Assembly (NCBI GenBank): GCA_002746275.1
Contig: NVWR01000004.1
Location: 343,584-353,674 of the forward strand
Origin: Rhodobiaceae bacterium
GTDB taxonomy: Bacteria; Pseudomonadota; Alphaproteobacteria; Parvibaculales; Parvibaculaceae
Direction: 5' to 3'
DNA length: 10,091 bases
Position numbers and translations under genes: made by a program
Shown: positions 1 through 7,587 of the stretch, one piece after another
Numbering within the stretch: position 1 is the first letter of the stretch
How the letters are laid out: each line of letters opens with the position of its first letter
The notes under the pieces: generated by a model
What the model saw: the letters and a program-made list of their open reading frames with translations, nothing else
What the model was told of the DNA's origin: nothing
Database searches by the model: none

Positions 1-164
1 CGGGTTCAACCCTTTCGCCATTCCTATGCCCAGATCAACACCGTGCAGAGGTCCACCTCATCGCCTGCACCCGTGCAAGCAATACCTGGACAGACTCTAA
101 CCCAAATTTCAGGCACATGGGGCTTGATCAACGACAAATTGACCGCAATACCCGTCTTTCTTGC
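1..164. other. Sequence downstream of the ETF-QO gene, no confident gene
   Basis: This stretch follows the stop codon of the minus-strand ETF-QO gene. The plus strand has one reading frame open from base 1 to a TAG at 178-180, which would overlap the end of the ETF-QO gene. Its translation resembles no family I know, so I do not call a gene. One perfect-length hairpin is visible at 63-80: arms GCCTGCA and TGCAAGC around the loop CCCG, seven pairs including one G-T. It lies about 85 bases past the ETF-QO stop and has no T-run on either side, so it is at best a weak transcript-end structure. Confidence 0.4.
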
Positions 165-1844
165 TCACATGTTGGGGTAGTTCGGGCCTCCACTGCCCTC
201 AGGCACCGTCCAGTTGATATTCTGCGTCGGATCCTTGATGTCACAGGTTTTACAATGGACGCAGTTCTGCGCGTTGATGACGAAACGAGGATTTGATCCA
301 TCATCGTCCCGCATCACTTCATAGACGCCCGCCGGGCAATAGCGCTGGGCTGGCTCATCAAACATAGGCAGGTTGTGAGCGATCGGGACCGTGTCGTCGG
401 TCAGGCGCAGATGAACAGGCTGATCCTCTTCATGATTGGTCGCTGACAGGAAGACCGATGAGAGCCGGTCAAAGGAAATTTTTCCGTCCGGCTTTGGATA
501 GTCAATCGGCTTGCACGCGCTGGCTGGTTTCAACGTGAGATGATCCGGTTTTCCGTGCTTCAGAGTAAACGGCAGGCCAATGCCCAACTGGTTCATCCAA
601 ATATCGATACCGCCCAGAGCCACGCCAATGATCGTGCCCAATTTGGACCATAACGGCTTCATGTTGCGAACGCGGCTCAGATCTTTTTGAACATGACTGC
701 CTTCATACAAGTCTTCGTAAGCATCCAGGGTGTCGCCCTGACGGCCATCTTTAACGGCTTCAAAGGCTGCTTCTGCAGCCATCATGCCAGTCGCCATCGC
801 GTTGTGGCTGCCCTTGATGCGCGGCACATTCATAAAGCCTGCCGAGCAGCCAATAAGAGCACCACCTGGGAAAACCAGTTTAGGAACGGACTGCAGTCCC
901 CCTTCGGTCATGGCCCGGGCGCCATAGGAAATGCGTTTACCGCCTTCCAAGGTCTCGCGGATCATGGGGTGGGTTTTGAACCGCTGAAATTCCTCGAAAG
1001 GAGAGAGGTACGGATTTTTGTAGTTCAGGTGAACAACAAGACCAATGGAAACGAGGTTGTCATCAAAGTGGTAGAGGAAGGAGCCACCGCCAGTGGAAGC
1101 CTTTAGCGGCCAGCCGAAAGTATGCTGGATGAGACCTTTTTTGTGTTTCTTGGGATCAATTTCCCATAGCTCTTTGATGCCCAGCCCGAATTTTTGAGGC
1201 TGGCAATCGGCGTCCAGATCAAATTTCCGGATTAGTTCTTTGGACAGAGACCCGCGGACACCTTCGCCAAACAGCGTGTACTTGCCACGCAACTCCATGC
1301 CGCGCATGTAGGTGTCTTTGTGCTCGCCCTCTTTACCAACGCCCATGTCACCCGTGGCGACACCGCGAACGGAACCATCTTGATTGTAGAGAACTTCCGC
1401 GCCAGCAAAGCCTGGATAAATTTCCACGCCCAGCTCTTCTGCCTGCTCAGCCAGCCAACGGCAGACATTGCCAAGGCTAACAATGTAGTTGCCGTGATTG
1501 CTCATCAGCGGGGGTACGATGAAATTGGGAATACGGATGCCGCCAGAAGGTCCGAGAAAAAGGAAATGGTCCTTCACGACCTCCGTCGTAATGGGCGCGC
1601 CTTTCTCTTTCCAGTCTGGCATCAGCTCGTTCAGGGCAATCGGATCAATGACCGCACCGGACAGGATGTGAGCGCCGACTTCAGAGCCTTTTTCAATCAC
1701 ACAGACTGAAAGGTCAAAATCTTCCTTTAGCGCCAACTGCCGTAGTCTGATTGCAGATGACAGACCCGCCGGCCCTGCCCCCACAATGACGACGTCGTAT
1801 TCCATGAACTCGCGTTCAGCCAGCGCCTCAGTTTCTTCGCTCAT
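165..1844 (-). CDS. Electron transfer flavoprotein-ubiquinone oxidoreductase (ETF-QO)
   Basis: This membrane-associated flavo-iron-sulfur enzyme passes electrons from reduced electron transfer flavoprotein to ubiquinone. It links acyl-CoA and amino-acid dehydrogenases to the respiratory chain. The protein has 559 residues, the normal size for the family. An FAD-binding GAGPAG motif follows the N-terminal strand around residues 18-28. Mid-protein there is the FGEGVRGSL segment and a GWPL...GGGSFLYH stretch where the family binds flavin and quinone. The C-terminal ferredoxin-like domain carries four cluster cysteines, C503 and the CVHCKTC set C528, C531 and C534, followed by DIKDP. The start is supported by GAGGAG at 1851-1856, six bases before the ATG. 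The gene is divergent from the uracil-DNA glycosylase gene, and no etfA/etfB lies in the window. The family assignment is secure. Confidence 0.97.
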   Translation of the reverse strand: MSEETEALAEREFMEYDVVIVGAGPAGLSSAIRLRQLALKEDFDLSVCVIEKGSEVGAHILSGAVIDPIALNELMPDWKEKGAPITTEVVKDHFLFLGPSGGIRIPNFIVPPLMSNHGNYIVSLGNVCRWLAEQAEELGVEIYPGFAGAEVLYNQDGSVRGVATGDMGVGKEGEHKDTYMRGMELRGKYTLFGEGVRGSLSKELIRKFDLDADCQPQKFGLGIKELWEIDPKKHKKGLIQHTFGWPLKASTGGGSFLYHFDDNLVSIGLVVHLNYKNPYLSPFEEFQRFKTHPMIRETLEGGKRISYGARAMTEGGLQSVPKLVFPGGALIGCSAGFMNVPRIKGSHNAMATGMMAAEAAFEAVKDGRQGDTLDAYEDLYEGSHVQKDLSRVRNMKPLWSKLGTIIGVALGGIDIWMNQLGIGLPFTLKHGKPDHLTLKPASACKPIDYPKPDGKISFDRLSSVFLSATNHEEDQPVHLRLTDDTVPIAHNLPMFDEPAQRYCPAGVYEVMRDDDGSNPRFVINAQNCVHCKTCDIKDPTQNINWTVPEGSGGPNYPNM

Positions 1845-1863
1845 TTTTGTCTCCTCGTCCGGT

Positions 1864-1887
1864 CGCTGTTGGTGGTACTAAACAGCG
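1864..1887. promoter_or_regulatory. Inverted repeat upstream of ETF-QO, possible operator
   Basis: CGCTGTT and AACAGCG form a perfect 7-base inverted repeat separated by 10 bases. It lies 20-43 bases upstream of the ETF-QO start codon, just beyond its ribosome binding site. The spacing and symmetry fit a dimeric repressor site. It could equally be a hairpin in the 5' leader of the mRNA. I do not recognise the regulator, and no regulator gene is adjacent. Confidence 0.35.
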
Positions 1888-2117
1888 AAGGATTGGCGAT
1901 GCAATCGTCCCCTTGGTCCGTATTGACCGGTAGACAATGGCACCGAAATTTGGCCCCTCTTATGGTGTTTTGCCGCGTTGAGGTCAACCAAAGGCGGGCG
2001 TGGTCGATTGGAAAATGAAGTGACGCACGGGGATACGGGGGGCAGAATGCGACCAATCTTGAGAGTCTAGAGGGATTACCTTGGCGATCAATGCCTCAAT
2101 CGCCGCAGCTAACGTAA

Positions 2118-2158
2118 GGGAAAGTCCATTTTCCCAGGGAAATGCTGAGATTTTTCCC
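2118..2158. repeat. Alternating GGGAAA / TTTCCC repeats before the uracil-DNA glycosylase gene
   Basis: Four copies of one six-base word alternate in orientation: GGGAAA 2118-2123, TTTCCC 2130-2135, GGGAAA 2137-2142 and TTTCCC 2153-2158. Neighbouring pairs could form three mutually exclusive hairpins, and the middle pair is a 13-base palindrome centred on one A. They lie within the 66 bases upstream of the favoured start at 2184. This could be an operator cluster or a structured leader. The remainder of the 1845-2183 intergenic region shows no gene that I would support. Confidence 0.35.
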
Positions 2159-2183
2159 GAATTTAAGGGTGCAAAAACTGACA

Positions 2184-3071
2184 ATGACGGCGCTTAGCGA
2201 GATGCCTACTGAAGAGGCCTTAAATTTATTAAGGTTATACGTTGAAGCAGGCGTGAGCGAAAACCTGTCTGACGATCCAGTCAACCGGTATGAGCTGGGC
2301 GCTGTTTTGGACAGATCGGCCCCGGATGCAGAATCACCGGCGCGGGCTGAGCCTGGACGTGGGCCCCGTCAGGTCCCTGTCGAACGCCCCTCATTTGCCT
2401 CGCCCCCGTCGTCTTCTCCACAGTCGAGCTCTCCCACAAGCTCGCCCGCGGCCATTCCCCTTGATGCGATGGCTGAGGCGGGTACTGCACGGACAATCGC
2501 GCAAGGCTGCGCCACGCTTGAGGCACTACGCGAGGCGCTGGGTGCTTTTGACGCCTGCCCGCTCAAGCACACAGCCAAGAACCTCGTCTTCGCAGACGGC
2601 AATCCACAGGCACAGGTCATGCTGGTGGGAGAAGCGCCAGGCCGCGACGAGGACATCCAGGGCCTGCCTTTTGTAGGACGGTCAGGGCAATTGCTCGACC
2701 GCATGCTCGGCGCCATCGGGCTTGATCGCACGAGTGTCTACATCACGAATGTGTTGCCCTGGCGTCCCCCTGGAAACCGTCAGCCAACCCCTATCGAGCA
2801 AGCCATGTGCGCGCCTTTTGTGGAGCGTCATATCGAGCTTGTCGCCCCAAAGCTGCTGCTGCTGGTGGGGGGTGTGTCTGCCAAACAGATGCTGGAGACC
2901 ACGACCGGGATCATGAAACTGCGCGGCAATTGGGGGGCCGTGAAGGTCGGAGACCTGGAAATCCCAGCTCTCCCCATTTTCCATCCCGCTTATCTGCTGC
3001 GCCAACCGGCTCAAAAACGCCTCGCATGGCGCGATTTGCTGAACTTTAAGGCCAAATTTGACGCCTTGTGA
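2184..3071 (+). CDS. Uracil-DNA glycosylase, family 4
   Basis: The enzyme removes uracil from DNA and so starts base-excision repair of deaminated cytosine. I start it at ATG 2184 (295 residues) because [24 protein letters not shown] fits the usual alphaproteobacterial N-terminus. The same frame is open from an ATG at 2142, and ATG 2202 is also possible. A Ser/Pro-rich linker (2320-2460) joins a short N-terminal helix region to the catalytic domain. Family 4 motifs are clear: [36 protein letters not shown] and HPAYLLR. Of the four Fe-S cysteines of the thermophilic family 4 enzymes, only two positions hold Cys here (DACPL and AMCAPF); the other two hold Phe and Trp. It is followed by the lytic transglycosylase gene on the same strand, 114 bases on. 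The family is secure; cluster content is uncertain. Confidence 0.93.
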   Translation: MTALSEMPTEEALNLLRLYVEAGVSENLSDDPVNRYELGAVLDRSAPDAESPARAEPGRGPRQVPVERPSFASPPSSSPQSSSPTSSPAAIPLDAMAEAGTARTIAQGCATLEALREALGAFDACPLKHTAKNLVFADGNPQAQVMLVGEAPGRDEDIQGLPFVGRSGQLLDRMLGAIGLDRTSVYITNVLPWRPPGNRQPTPIEQAMCAPFVERHIELVAPKLLLLVGGVSAKQMLETTTGIMKLRGNWGAVKVGDLEIPALPIFHPAYLLRQPAQKRLAWRDLLNFKAKFDAL

Positions 3072-3185
3072 GCCAAGTTTACACCCCATTAACTAGACCG
3101 GTCGAAGTCCTCCTCTTTTTGCCCTCTCAACTTGTTGGAAGGCTTCGGGCGTGTAAGATGCCTGCCTGTATCAGGGGGAAAAGAC

Positions 3186-4997
3186 GTGCGTAAACGCGGG
3201 GCTTTCGTGAGATTTTTCAGTACTGCTCATTTTTTGGCAGGAACGATTGTGGTCGGTTTGATTGGCCTGACCGGGTCGGTAAATGCGGCTGACCTGACCA
3301 GCTATCCAACCAGCGTCCTCACCCCCTCCTTGTTGAGCGAGGCGGACCGGGACAGGTATCGCCGGATTTTCTCGGTTCAGGAGACCGGCGACTGGCGCGC
3401 GGCTGATCGTCAGATCGCTGCCCTCGAAAATGACCTGCTGATGGGCTACGTGCTTCATCAACGTTTCATGCACCCCACAGCCTATCGCTCGCGCTTTGCG
3501 GAACTGCGGGACTGGATGCGAAACTACGCTGACCATCCTGACGCCTTGCGGGTTTATAAACTTGCGCAGCGACGCCGCCCGTCAAATGCGGCAATGCCCC
3601 GCCGCGCCGTTCCGCGGGTCTATCGCCGGGTGGCGCATCTGCAATATGCGGTTGCTGAAGGCCCCCGCCGCGATTTTTCAAGAAACTTCCGCAACGCAGC
3701 ACGCAAGGTTCGCTCTCTGCTCCGCCGGGAACGTCCAACTCAGGCTCTCAATCACATTTCTCAAAGGTCTGTGCGACGCGGGCTGAACCATGTTGAGTTC
3801 GACACACTGCTGTCACGCATTGCCACATCCTATTACATCGAACATCGCGATGACCGGGCGCTGGAAGTCGCAACACAAGTGACCAGGCGCAGTCGCGACG
3901 CGGTGCCTCTGGCTGACTGGTATGCGGGTCTCGCCGCATGGCGCCAGGGCAAGTTCTCGTTGGCCGCTGACCATTTCACGCATCTGTCTACGGCACCGAA
4001 TGCCAGTGACTGGACCCGGGCTGCCGGTGGCTTCTGGGCGGCGCGCGCTTATGTCGCCAATCACATGCCAGAGAAAGCAGCACCGGTTCTGGAAATTGCC
4101 GCCGACACGGGTGCCACCTTCTATGGCCTTCTCGCCGCGCAACAATTGGGCCGCGATGTGCAGTTCCATTGGGTACAGGCACCGCTTGATCCGGCTGGCC
4201 TGAACCTGTTGATGGCAAACCCGACTGTTGCCCGCGCCGTGGCGCTGGTGGAAATCGGGCGCCGGGATATGGCAGAGAAAGAACTCATCCGCGCGCATGG
4301 GCGCATCGACCCGTCACTCGACCACGCTCTTATTGCGCTGGCGGAGCGGTTGCAGCTTCCGGCAACACAGTTGCAGGTCGCCAGCGCGGCCTATGTGCCT
4401 CCGACCCATGGCCCCGATCGCTATGTCATGAATGCCGGTCTCTTTCCCGTGCCGAGCTATGAGCCTGAAGGCGGCTTCCGGCTTGACCGCGCGCTCGTCT
4501 TCGCTTTCATGCGCCAAGAGAGCAAATTCAAACCTTCTGCCCGCTCTCGCGCTGGCGCACGCGGCCTGATGCAGATCATGCCCGCAACCGCCAGTCACAT
4601 TACCCAAGATCGCTCCCTGCGCCGGTCTGGCCGGATGGGCCGCGATCGTCTGTTCGACCCATCTTTTAATCTGTCGCTCGGACAACAATATCTCGAAGAA
4701 CTGATGGGGAGTGGTGAGCCTCACGGCAACCTCTACATGCTGATGACCGCTTATAATGGCGGACCGGGCAATCTTCGCCGCTGGCTGAAAAATACAGACT
4801 ATCAAAACGATCCGCTGCTTTTCATTGAGAGCATTCCAGCACCCGAAACGCGCGGCTACATTGAGCGCGTGCTCACCAATCTGTGGATTTACCGCGATCG
4901 GCTGGGGCAGGATGTTCCTTCGCTGGAAACGGCAGCAGCAGGCCTGTGGCCGGTTTACCAGCCTCAGGAACGTGCGGGCTCATTCGCCCAACGCTGA
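3186..4997 (+). CDS. Soluble lytic murein transglycosylase, Slt70 type
   Basis: This periplasmic enzyme cleaves the MurNAc-GlcNAc bond of peptidoglycan, leaving a 1,6-anhydro end, and serves wall turnover and remodelling. I choose GTG 3186 (603 residues) over an in-frame TTG at 3132. AGGGGGA lies about seven bases upstream, and the product then begins MRKRGAF, giving a normal signal peptide: positive n-region, hydrophobic core TIVVGLIGLTG, and cleavage after VNA. A long helical, repeat-like region follows (about residues 40-420), as in the ring-shaped part of Slt70. The C-terminal family 1 catalytic domain has FMRQESKF with catalytic Glu445, then GARGLMQIMPATA, a TAYNGGPGN motif and ETRGYIERVL. 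The assignment to the family is secure; the exact substrate preference is not visible. Confidence 0.95.
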   Translation: MRKRGAFVRFFSTAHFLAGTIVVGLIGLTGSVNAADLTSYPTSVLTPSLLSEADRDRYRRIFSVQETGDWRAADRQIAALENDLLMGYVLHQRFMHPTAYRSRFAELRDWMRNYADHPDALRVYKLAQRRRPSNAAMPRRAVPRVYRRVAHLQYAVAEGPRRDFSRNFRNAARKVRSLLRRERPTQALNHISQRSVRRGLNHVEFDTLLSRIATSYYIEHRDDRALEVATQVTRRSRDAVPLADWYAGLAAWRQGKFSLAADHFTHLSTAPNASDWTRAAGGFWAARAYVANHMPEKAAPVLEIAADTGATFYGLLAAQQLGRDVQFHWVQAPLDPAGLNLLMANPTVARAVALVEIGRRDMAEKELIRAHGRIDPSLDHALIALAERLQLPATQLQVASAAYVPPTHGPDRYVMNAGLFPVPSYEPEGGFRLDRALVFAFMRQESKFKPSARSRAGARGLMQIMPATASHITQDRSLRRSGRMGRDRLFDPSFNLSLGQQYLEELMGSGEPHGNLYMLMTAYNGGPGNLRRWLKNTDYQNDPLLFIESIPAPETRGYIERVLTNLWIYRDRLGQDVPSLETAAAGLWPVYQPQERAGSFAQR

Positions 4998-5058
4998 GCG
5001 CTCATACTAATCTGCCGCCACCTGACATTTGACCTGTTATAGTTGCGCCTCTGAACAG

Positions 5059-5063
5059 AGGAG
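5059..5063 (+). promoter_or_regulatory. Ribosome binding site of moaB
   Basis: AGGAG lies five bases before the ATG at 5069 and fixes the start of the MoaB gene. The 71-base gap from the transglycosylase stop contains no clear terminator hairpin, so readthrough from upstream is possible. Confidence 0.7.
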
Positions 5064-5068
5064 AGCTT

Positions 5069-5608
5069 ATGCCCGGTATTGATGAAACACGCAGCTTTGT
5101 GCCCATCCGCATTGCGGTGATGACCGTGTCCGACACACGCACGCATGTCGACGACACGTCTGGCAACACGCTTGCCGCCCGAATTGAAAAAGCTGGCCAC
5201 GAGCTTGCCGACCGGGTGATCGTGATCGACGATATCCCCCTCATTGTCAGCCGACTCACCCAGTGGATTGAAGATGAGAGCATTGATGCAGTGATCTCCA
5301 CCGGCGGCACGGGCCTCACGGGTCGGGACGTCACGTCGGAAGCATTTCATTCCGTCTATGAGAAAGAGATCGAAGGCTTCTCCGTGCTGTTTCATCAGGT
5401 GAGTTTTAAGAAAATCGGTACATCGACCATTCAGTCCCGAGCGACCGCTGGCGTTGCGGGCGGCACCTATCTGTTTGCCCTGCCCGGCTCTCCCGGCGCG
5501 GTGAAGGATGGCTGGGACGAGATTTTGAAATTCCAGCTCGACATTCGCTATCGCCCCTGCAATTTCGTGGAAATCATGCCACGACTGGAAGAACACAAGC
5601 GGAAGTAG
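5069..5608 (+). CDS. moaB: Molybdenum cofactor biosynthesis protein B (MoaB)
   Basis: MoaB/Mog-family proteins bind molybdopterin and, in characterised members, adenylate it before molybdate insertion in the cytoplasm. The 179-residue product is one complete MoCF-binding domain, the usual length. It has the N-terminal strand IRIAVMTVSDTR, the substrate-binding STGGTGLTGRDVT loop with its conserved Asp, and the LPGSPGAVKDGWDEIL motif near the C-terminus. A good Shine-Dalgarno sequence precedes the start. No other cofactor gene lies in the window, so the context reflects the conserved chromosomal neighbourhood rather than a dedicated mo-cofactor operon. Only eight bases separate it from the next small gene, implying co-transcription. 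Some bacteria lack adenylation activity in MoaB, so the precise activity is inferred. Confidence 0.95.
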   Translation: MPGIDETRSFVPIRIAVMTVSDTRTHVDDTSGNTLAARIEKAGHELADRVIVIDDIPLIVSRLTQWIEDESIDAVISTGGTGLTGRDVTSEAFHSVYEKEIEGFSVLFHQVSFKKIGTSTIQSRATAGVAGGTYLFALPGSPGAVKDGWDEILKFQLDIRYRPCNFVEIMPRLEEHKRK

Positions 5609-5616
5609 GCGGGACA

Positions 5617-5826
5617 ATGCGCGAAAGTCTGAGACAGAAGATCATCGAGGTTTGCGACAAGAAGGTCGCGGCCAAAGGACCGGACGTCGGCCTGTCCTTC
5701 TACGCTTTTTTCTCCAACAAGAATGATGACCCGGAACTATTGATGGAAGCCGCAACATGGTGGATCGAGATCCACGAGCTCGACCATTTTGAGAAGGCTG
5801 TGAAGATCAAGGGGATGGTGGCGTGA
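5617..5826 (+). CDS. Small conserved-looking protein downstream of moaB, function unknown
   Basis: A 69-residue soluble protein with no signal peptide or membrane segment. The start ATG follows the moaB stop by eight bases, with a purine-rich GGCGGGA just upstream, so the two genes are probably one transcript. The sequence is charged and ordered: a basic N-terminal helix (MRESLRQKIIEVCDKKVA), a central LSFYAFFSNKNDDPELL segment, then EAATWWIEIHELDHFEKAVK. I recall similar short alphaproteobacterial proteins, possibly the family catalogued as DUF6500, but could not check this. One Cys and the paired Trp are notable. The coding sequence ends 15 bases before the end of the convergent methyltransferase gene. 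No function can be given. Confidence 0.85.
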   Translation: MRESLRQKIIEVCDKKVAAKGPDVGLSFYAFFSNKNDDPELLMEAATWWIEIHELDHFEKAVKIKGMVA

Positions 5827-5841
5827 CTGTAGAGGCGAAGA

Positions 5842-6612
5842 TCAGGCGCTCTTCTTCAGCACGTAGAATACATAGCCATATTCATCGCCATGGGCTTCGA
5901 AGAGGCGGATTTCTTCTTCCTGCTCATTGAGCATCGCCTGCACACCTACATCACCCGCAAAAGCGTTCCGGGCTTTTTCAATCTGGGGAACGAGAGGCTG
6001 GTAGTAATCCGTCCACCAATCTTCTTGTGGCAGGGTCAGCGTTTGCACAACCTCAAACCCTACACGCTCAGCGCGGACTTTGTTCTCATCCACCGCGCCC
6101 ATATCTGGATAGGCGTTGCTCCAGAAGCTGCGTGCCGTCTCGCTTGGTTCATCGGTCAGCCAGCTTGCTTCGGAGGCAACCAGCAGCCCCTCGGGCTTGA
6201 GGTATTTCGACCAGTCCTTCAGGCCGGCTTCGAACCCCACAGTATAGATCGCACCTTCTGACCAGATGAGATCGAACACAGCGTGCGGCAGGTCCAGCGC
6301 CTCGAAATCCGAACAGACGGTGAGAAGGCGCTCGCCAGAAACACCGGCGGCCTCCGCCTTCTCCTCAAGGTTCTTGATGAAGGGCTTCATGATGTCGACC
6401 GCTGTCACCCGGGCTTTCGTCTCGCGTAACAAGGTCAAGGCGTCATTGCCCTGGCCACATCCCATGACCAGAATTTCGGGCTCTGCGGGCAGGTCTTCCA
6501 GGGTCCGGTAGACGGACGCTGTGGTGCGGTCACTGCCCGGGCCATTGCGCGGCAGATTCAATTGCATATCCAGAAAGATGCGGAACGGATCAGCTTCCAT
6601 GGTCAATTCCAT
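5842..6612 (-). CDS. Class I SAM-dependent methyltransferase
   Basis: A cytoplasmic methyltransferase of unknown substrate, 256 residues from ATG 6612. That start is preceded by GGAAAG at a suitable distance. The frame is also open to ATG 6633, and ATG 6600 is another candidate. The family opening DPFRIFLDMQ precedes motif I, ILVMGCGQGN (residues 47-56), with the acidic AVDI end of strand 2 after it. Later come LIWSEGAIYTVGFEAGLKDW, the ASWLTDEP segment, a WWTDYYQPL stretch and a YGYVFYVLKK C-terminus, all typical of one methyltransferase subfamily. It follows the two transferase genes on the same strand. Its start region overlaps the remnant of a transferase 1 C-terminus, which shows that the genes once overlapped directly. 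A partial second copy of this gene lies upstream. Confidence 0.93.
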   Translation of the reverse strand: MELTMEADPFRIFLDMQLNLPRNGPGSDRTTASVYRTLEDLPAEPEILVMGCGQGNDALTLLRETKARVTAVDIMKPFIKNLEEKAEAAGVSGERLLTVCSDFEALDLPHAVFDLIWSEGAIYTVGFEAGLKDWSKYLKPEGLLVASEASWLTDEPSETARSFWSNAYPDMGAVDENKVRAERVGFEVVQTLTLPQEDWWTDYYQPLVPQIEKARNAFAGDVGVQAMLNEQEEEIRLFEAHGDEYGYVFYVLKKSA

Positions 6613-6682
6613 GTGCGGCTTTCCATCGCGCAAAGTCTGCGCCGGTATCGATGTCTGTCAGTGTTTCCAGCAATGCCACACG
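6485..6682. repeat. Left copy of the imperfect direct repeat (transferase 1 / methyltransferase junction)
   Basis: This copy pairs with 7587-7747 in the same orientation. Bases 6485-6555 match 7587-7657 at 62 of 71 positions. Bases 6616-6682 match 7681-7747 at 58 of 67 positions by hand count. Between these blocks the left copy has about 37 more bases. The left copy holds the intact start of the methyltransferase plus a stray transferase 1 C-terminus. Most differences are transitions, suggesting two copies that diverged under selection or came from different strains. Confidence 0.85.
6590..6682 (-). pseudogene. Remnant: C-terminus of a TIGR04282-type transferase
   Basis: Read on the minus strand, this frame encodes VALLETLTDIDTGADFARW and then KAAHG. 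This is nearly identical to the C-terminus of the intact transferase gene whose stop is at 7667. It lacks the whole N-terminal catalytic part. It ends GIDHGS and a TGA (6590-6592) within the methyltransferase start region, so it probably preserves the ancestral overlap of the two genes. The intact gene has a different, shorter end because of a deletion next to its stop. The fragment is too short to make an active protein. Confidence 0.8.
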
Positions 6683-6686
6683 CCTA

Positions 6687-6772
6687 GAAGGTTCACCCGC
6701 CAACCAGCAAGCTGCCGGGTTTGAGGCATTTTTGTCCAGTCTTTCAGGCCCGACATATCCACAGCTTTCTGC
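6687..6772 (-). pseudogene. Remnant: middle part of a second methyltransferase gene
   Basis: Bases 6716-6750 resemble 6192-6225 inside the intact methyltransferase gene: about 29 of 35 positions match with one gap. In one minus-strand frame this reads GLKDWTK against GLKDWSK of the intact protein. The neighbouring 6687-6715 resembles the segment coding SWLTDEP, and a shifted frame reads CWLAGEP. The change of frame and small deletions show decay. It corresponds roughly to residues 126-156 of the intact enzyme and is joined directly to the stray transferase 1 C-terminus. The outer boundary near 6772 is approximate. Confidence 0.6.
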
Positions 6773-6882
6773 GTCCGTGCAGGAATTACAACTTGCCTTT
6801 CCCTCATGGTGCAATGCAAGCTTTGTTTTGAGGTGCACGCGGCTGGCAAGCGGTGCGTGAGGTAGGGGTGGGAAAGATTCGG

Positions 6883-7587
6883 ATGTTTTACAGGTCTCTT
6901 GATATTCGACTAGTTCTTTTTGTGTTGTTTATTTGTCAATTGAGCTCGTCAATGGCTTTTGCATGCGCCAATACGACCGACCCGAGTTCACTTGAAATTC
7001 GTTACTGGGACGGGTTTTTCTTCGGTGAGGAAAAGGCAAAGCGCGTCAATAGTTTTGAAGAAATTGTTGATATAGGAAAACGCTACCTTACGGGCACTTT
7101 TTTTTGCGGAGATGAAGCAGTCCAGTTTGAGCTTGGTGTTCACACTGAAAGTTCAGATTTGAATACTGAGATTGATGCCAAACAGAGCTATTGGAATGTA
7201 GCCGATTTTGCTGTTGTCAAAATCGATGATGTCTTCGCGCACATCACAACATCTCACGGGACACCATGGCGTAGCCGGACCAGCTTATGTTTGGAAGCCG
7301 ACCTTCAAAATGGAACAGAGCAGTTGGTCGTATTCCAGGATGTTTTGTGGAACGGAGCTGATGTGCAAATAGCGCCGACAAGTGTTGTTTTTAATTGCCC
7401 GAATGCGGGGTTTGAAATCGAGATTGCATTTCTCTTTCTGAGGTCGGGTAGTTTCCCCTGCTATATCTCAGCGAGAGACGGTGCAACCAAGCTTGTTCTT
7501 TTTCCAAAGAATTTCTGTGACCCTTCCTCACCGCAAGCGACGGTGAATATGGCTGTGAGTTTGTTTTCCCTTTTAGAGATGATTTAG
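6883..7587 (+). CDS. Orphan secreted protein of unknown function
   Basis: I do not recognise this protein. From ATG 6883 it has 234 residues. The frame extends upstream to GTG 6853, but GGGAAAG at 6870-6876 sits six bases before ATG 6883, and that start gives a clean signal peptide. The signal is MFYRSLDIR, then the hydrophobic LVLFVLFI core, then cleavage probably after MAFA. The bases before the Cys do not fit a lipobox, so it is probably periplasmic or exported and not a lipoprotein. Six cysteines remain in the mature part, allowing three disulfides. Base composition is lower in GC than its neighbours: hand-counted lines 6901, 7081 and 7141 gave 33, 48 and 37%. It is flanked by repeat copies and methyltransferase remnants, and its TAG abuts one of them. 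Recent acquisition is inferred. Confidence 0.72.
   Translation: MFYRSLDIRLVLFVLFICQLSSSMAFACANTTDPSSLEIRYWDGFFFGEEKAKRVNSFEEIVDIGKRYLTGTFFCGDEAVQFELGVHTESSDLNTEIDAKQSYWNVADFAVVKIDDVFAHITTSHGTPWRSRTSLCLEADLQNGTEQLVVFQDVLWNGADVQIAPTSVVFNCPNAGFEIEIAFLFLRSGSFPCYISARDGATKLVLFPKNFCDPSSPQATVNMAVSLFSLLEMI

Noticed and set aside
63..80. Terminator of the ETF-QO gene
   Set aside because: The seven-pair hairpin has no T-run on the minus strand and is about 85 bases past the stop.
687..1106. Plus-strand open frames inside the ETF-QO gene, and similar antisense frames in the transglycosylase, transferase and radical SAM genes
   Set aside because: They are antisense frames within well-supported genes and their translations resemble no family.
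1841..2284. Minus-strand small open frames in the ETF-QO / glycosylase intergenic region
   Set aside because: They overlap each other and the uracil-DNA glycosylase start, have no recognisable product, and the region is better explained as a divergent regulatory region.
3132..3185. TTG start for the lytic transglycosylase
   Set aside because: It places an unrelated stretch before the signal peptide, whereas GTG 3186 has a strong ribosome site and a normal signal peptide.
6590..6838. An 82-residue minus-strand frame as a real small gene
   Set aside because: It is a chance fusion of a decayed methyltransferase fragment with a stray transferase C-terminus.
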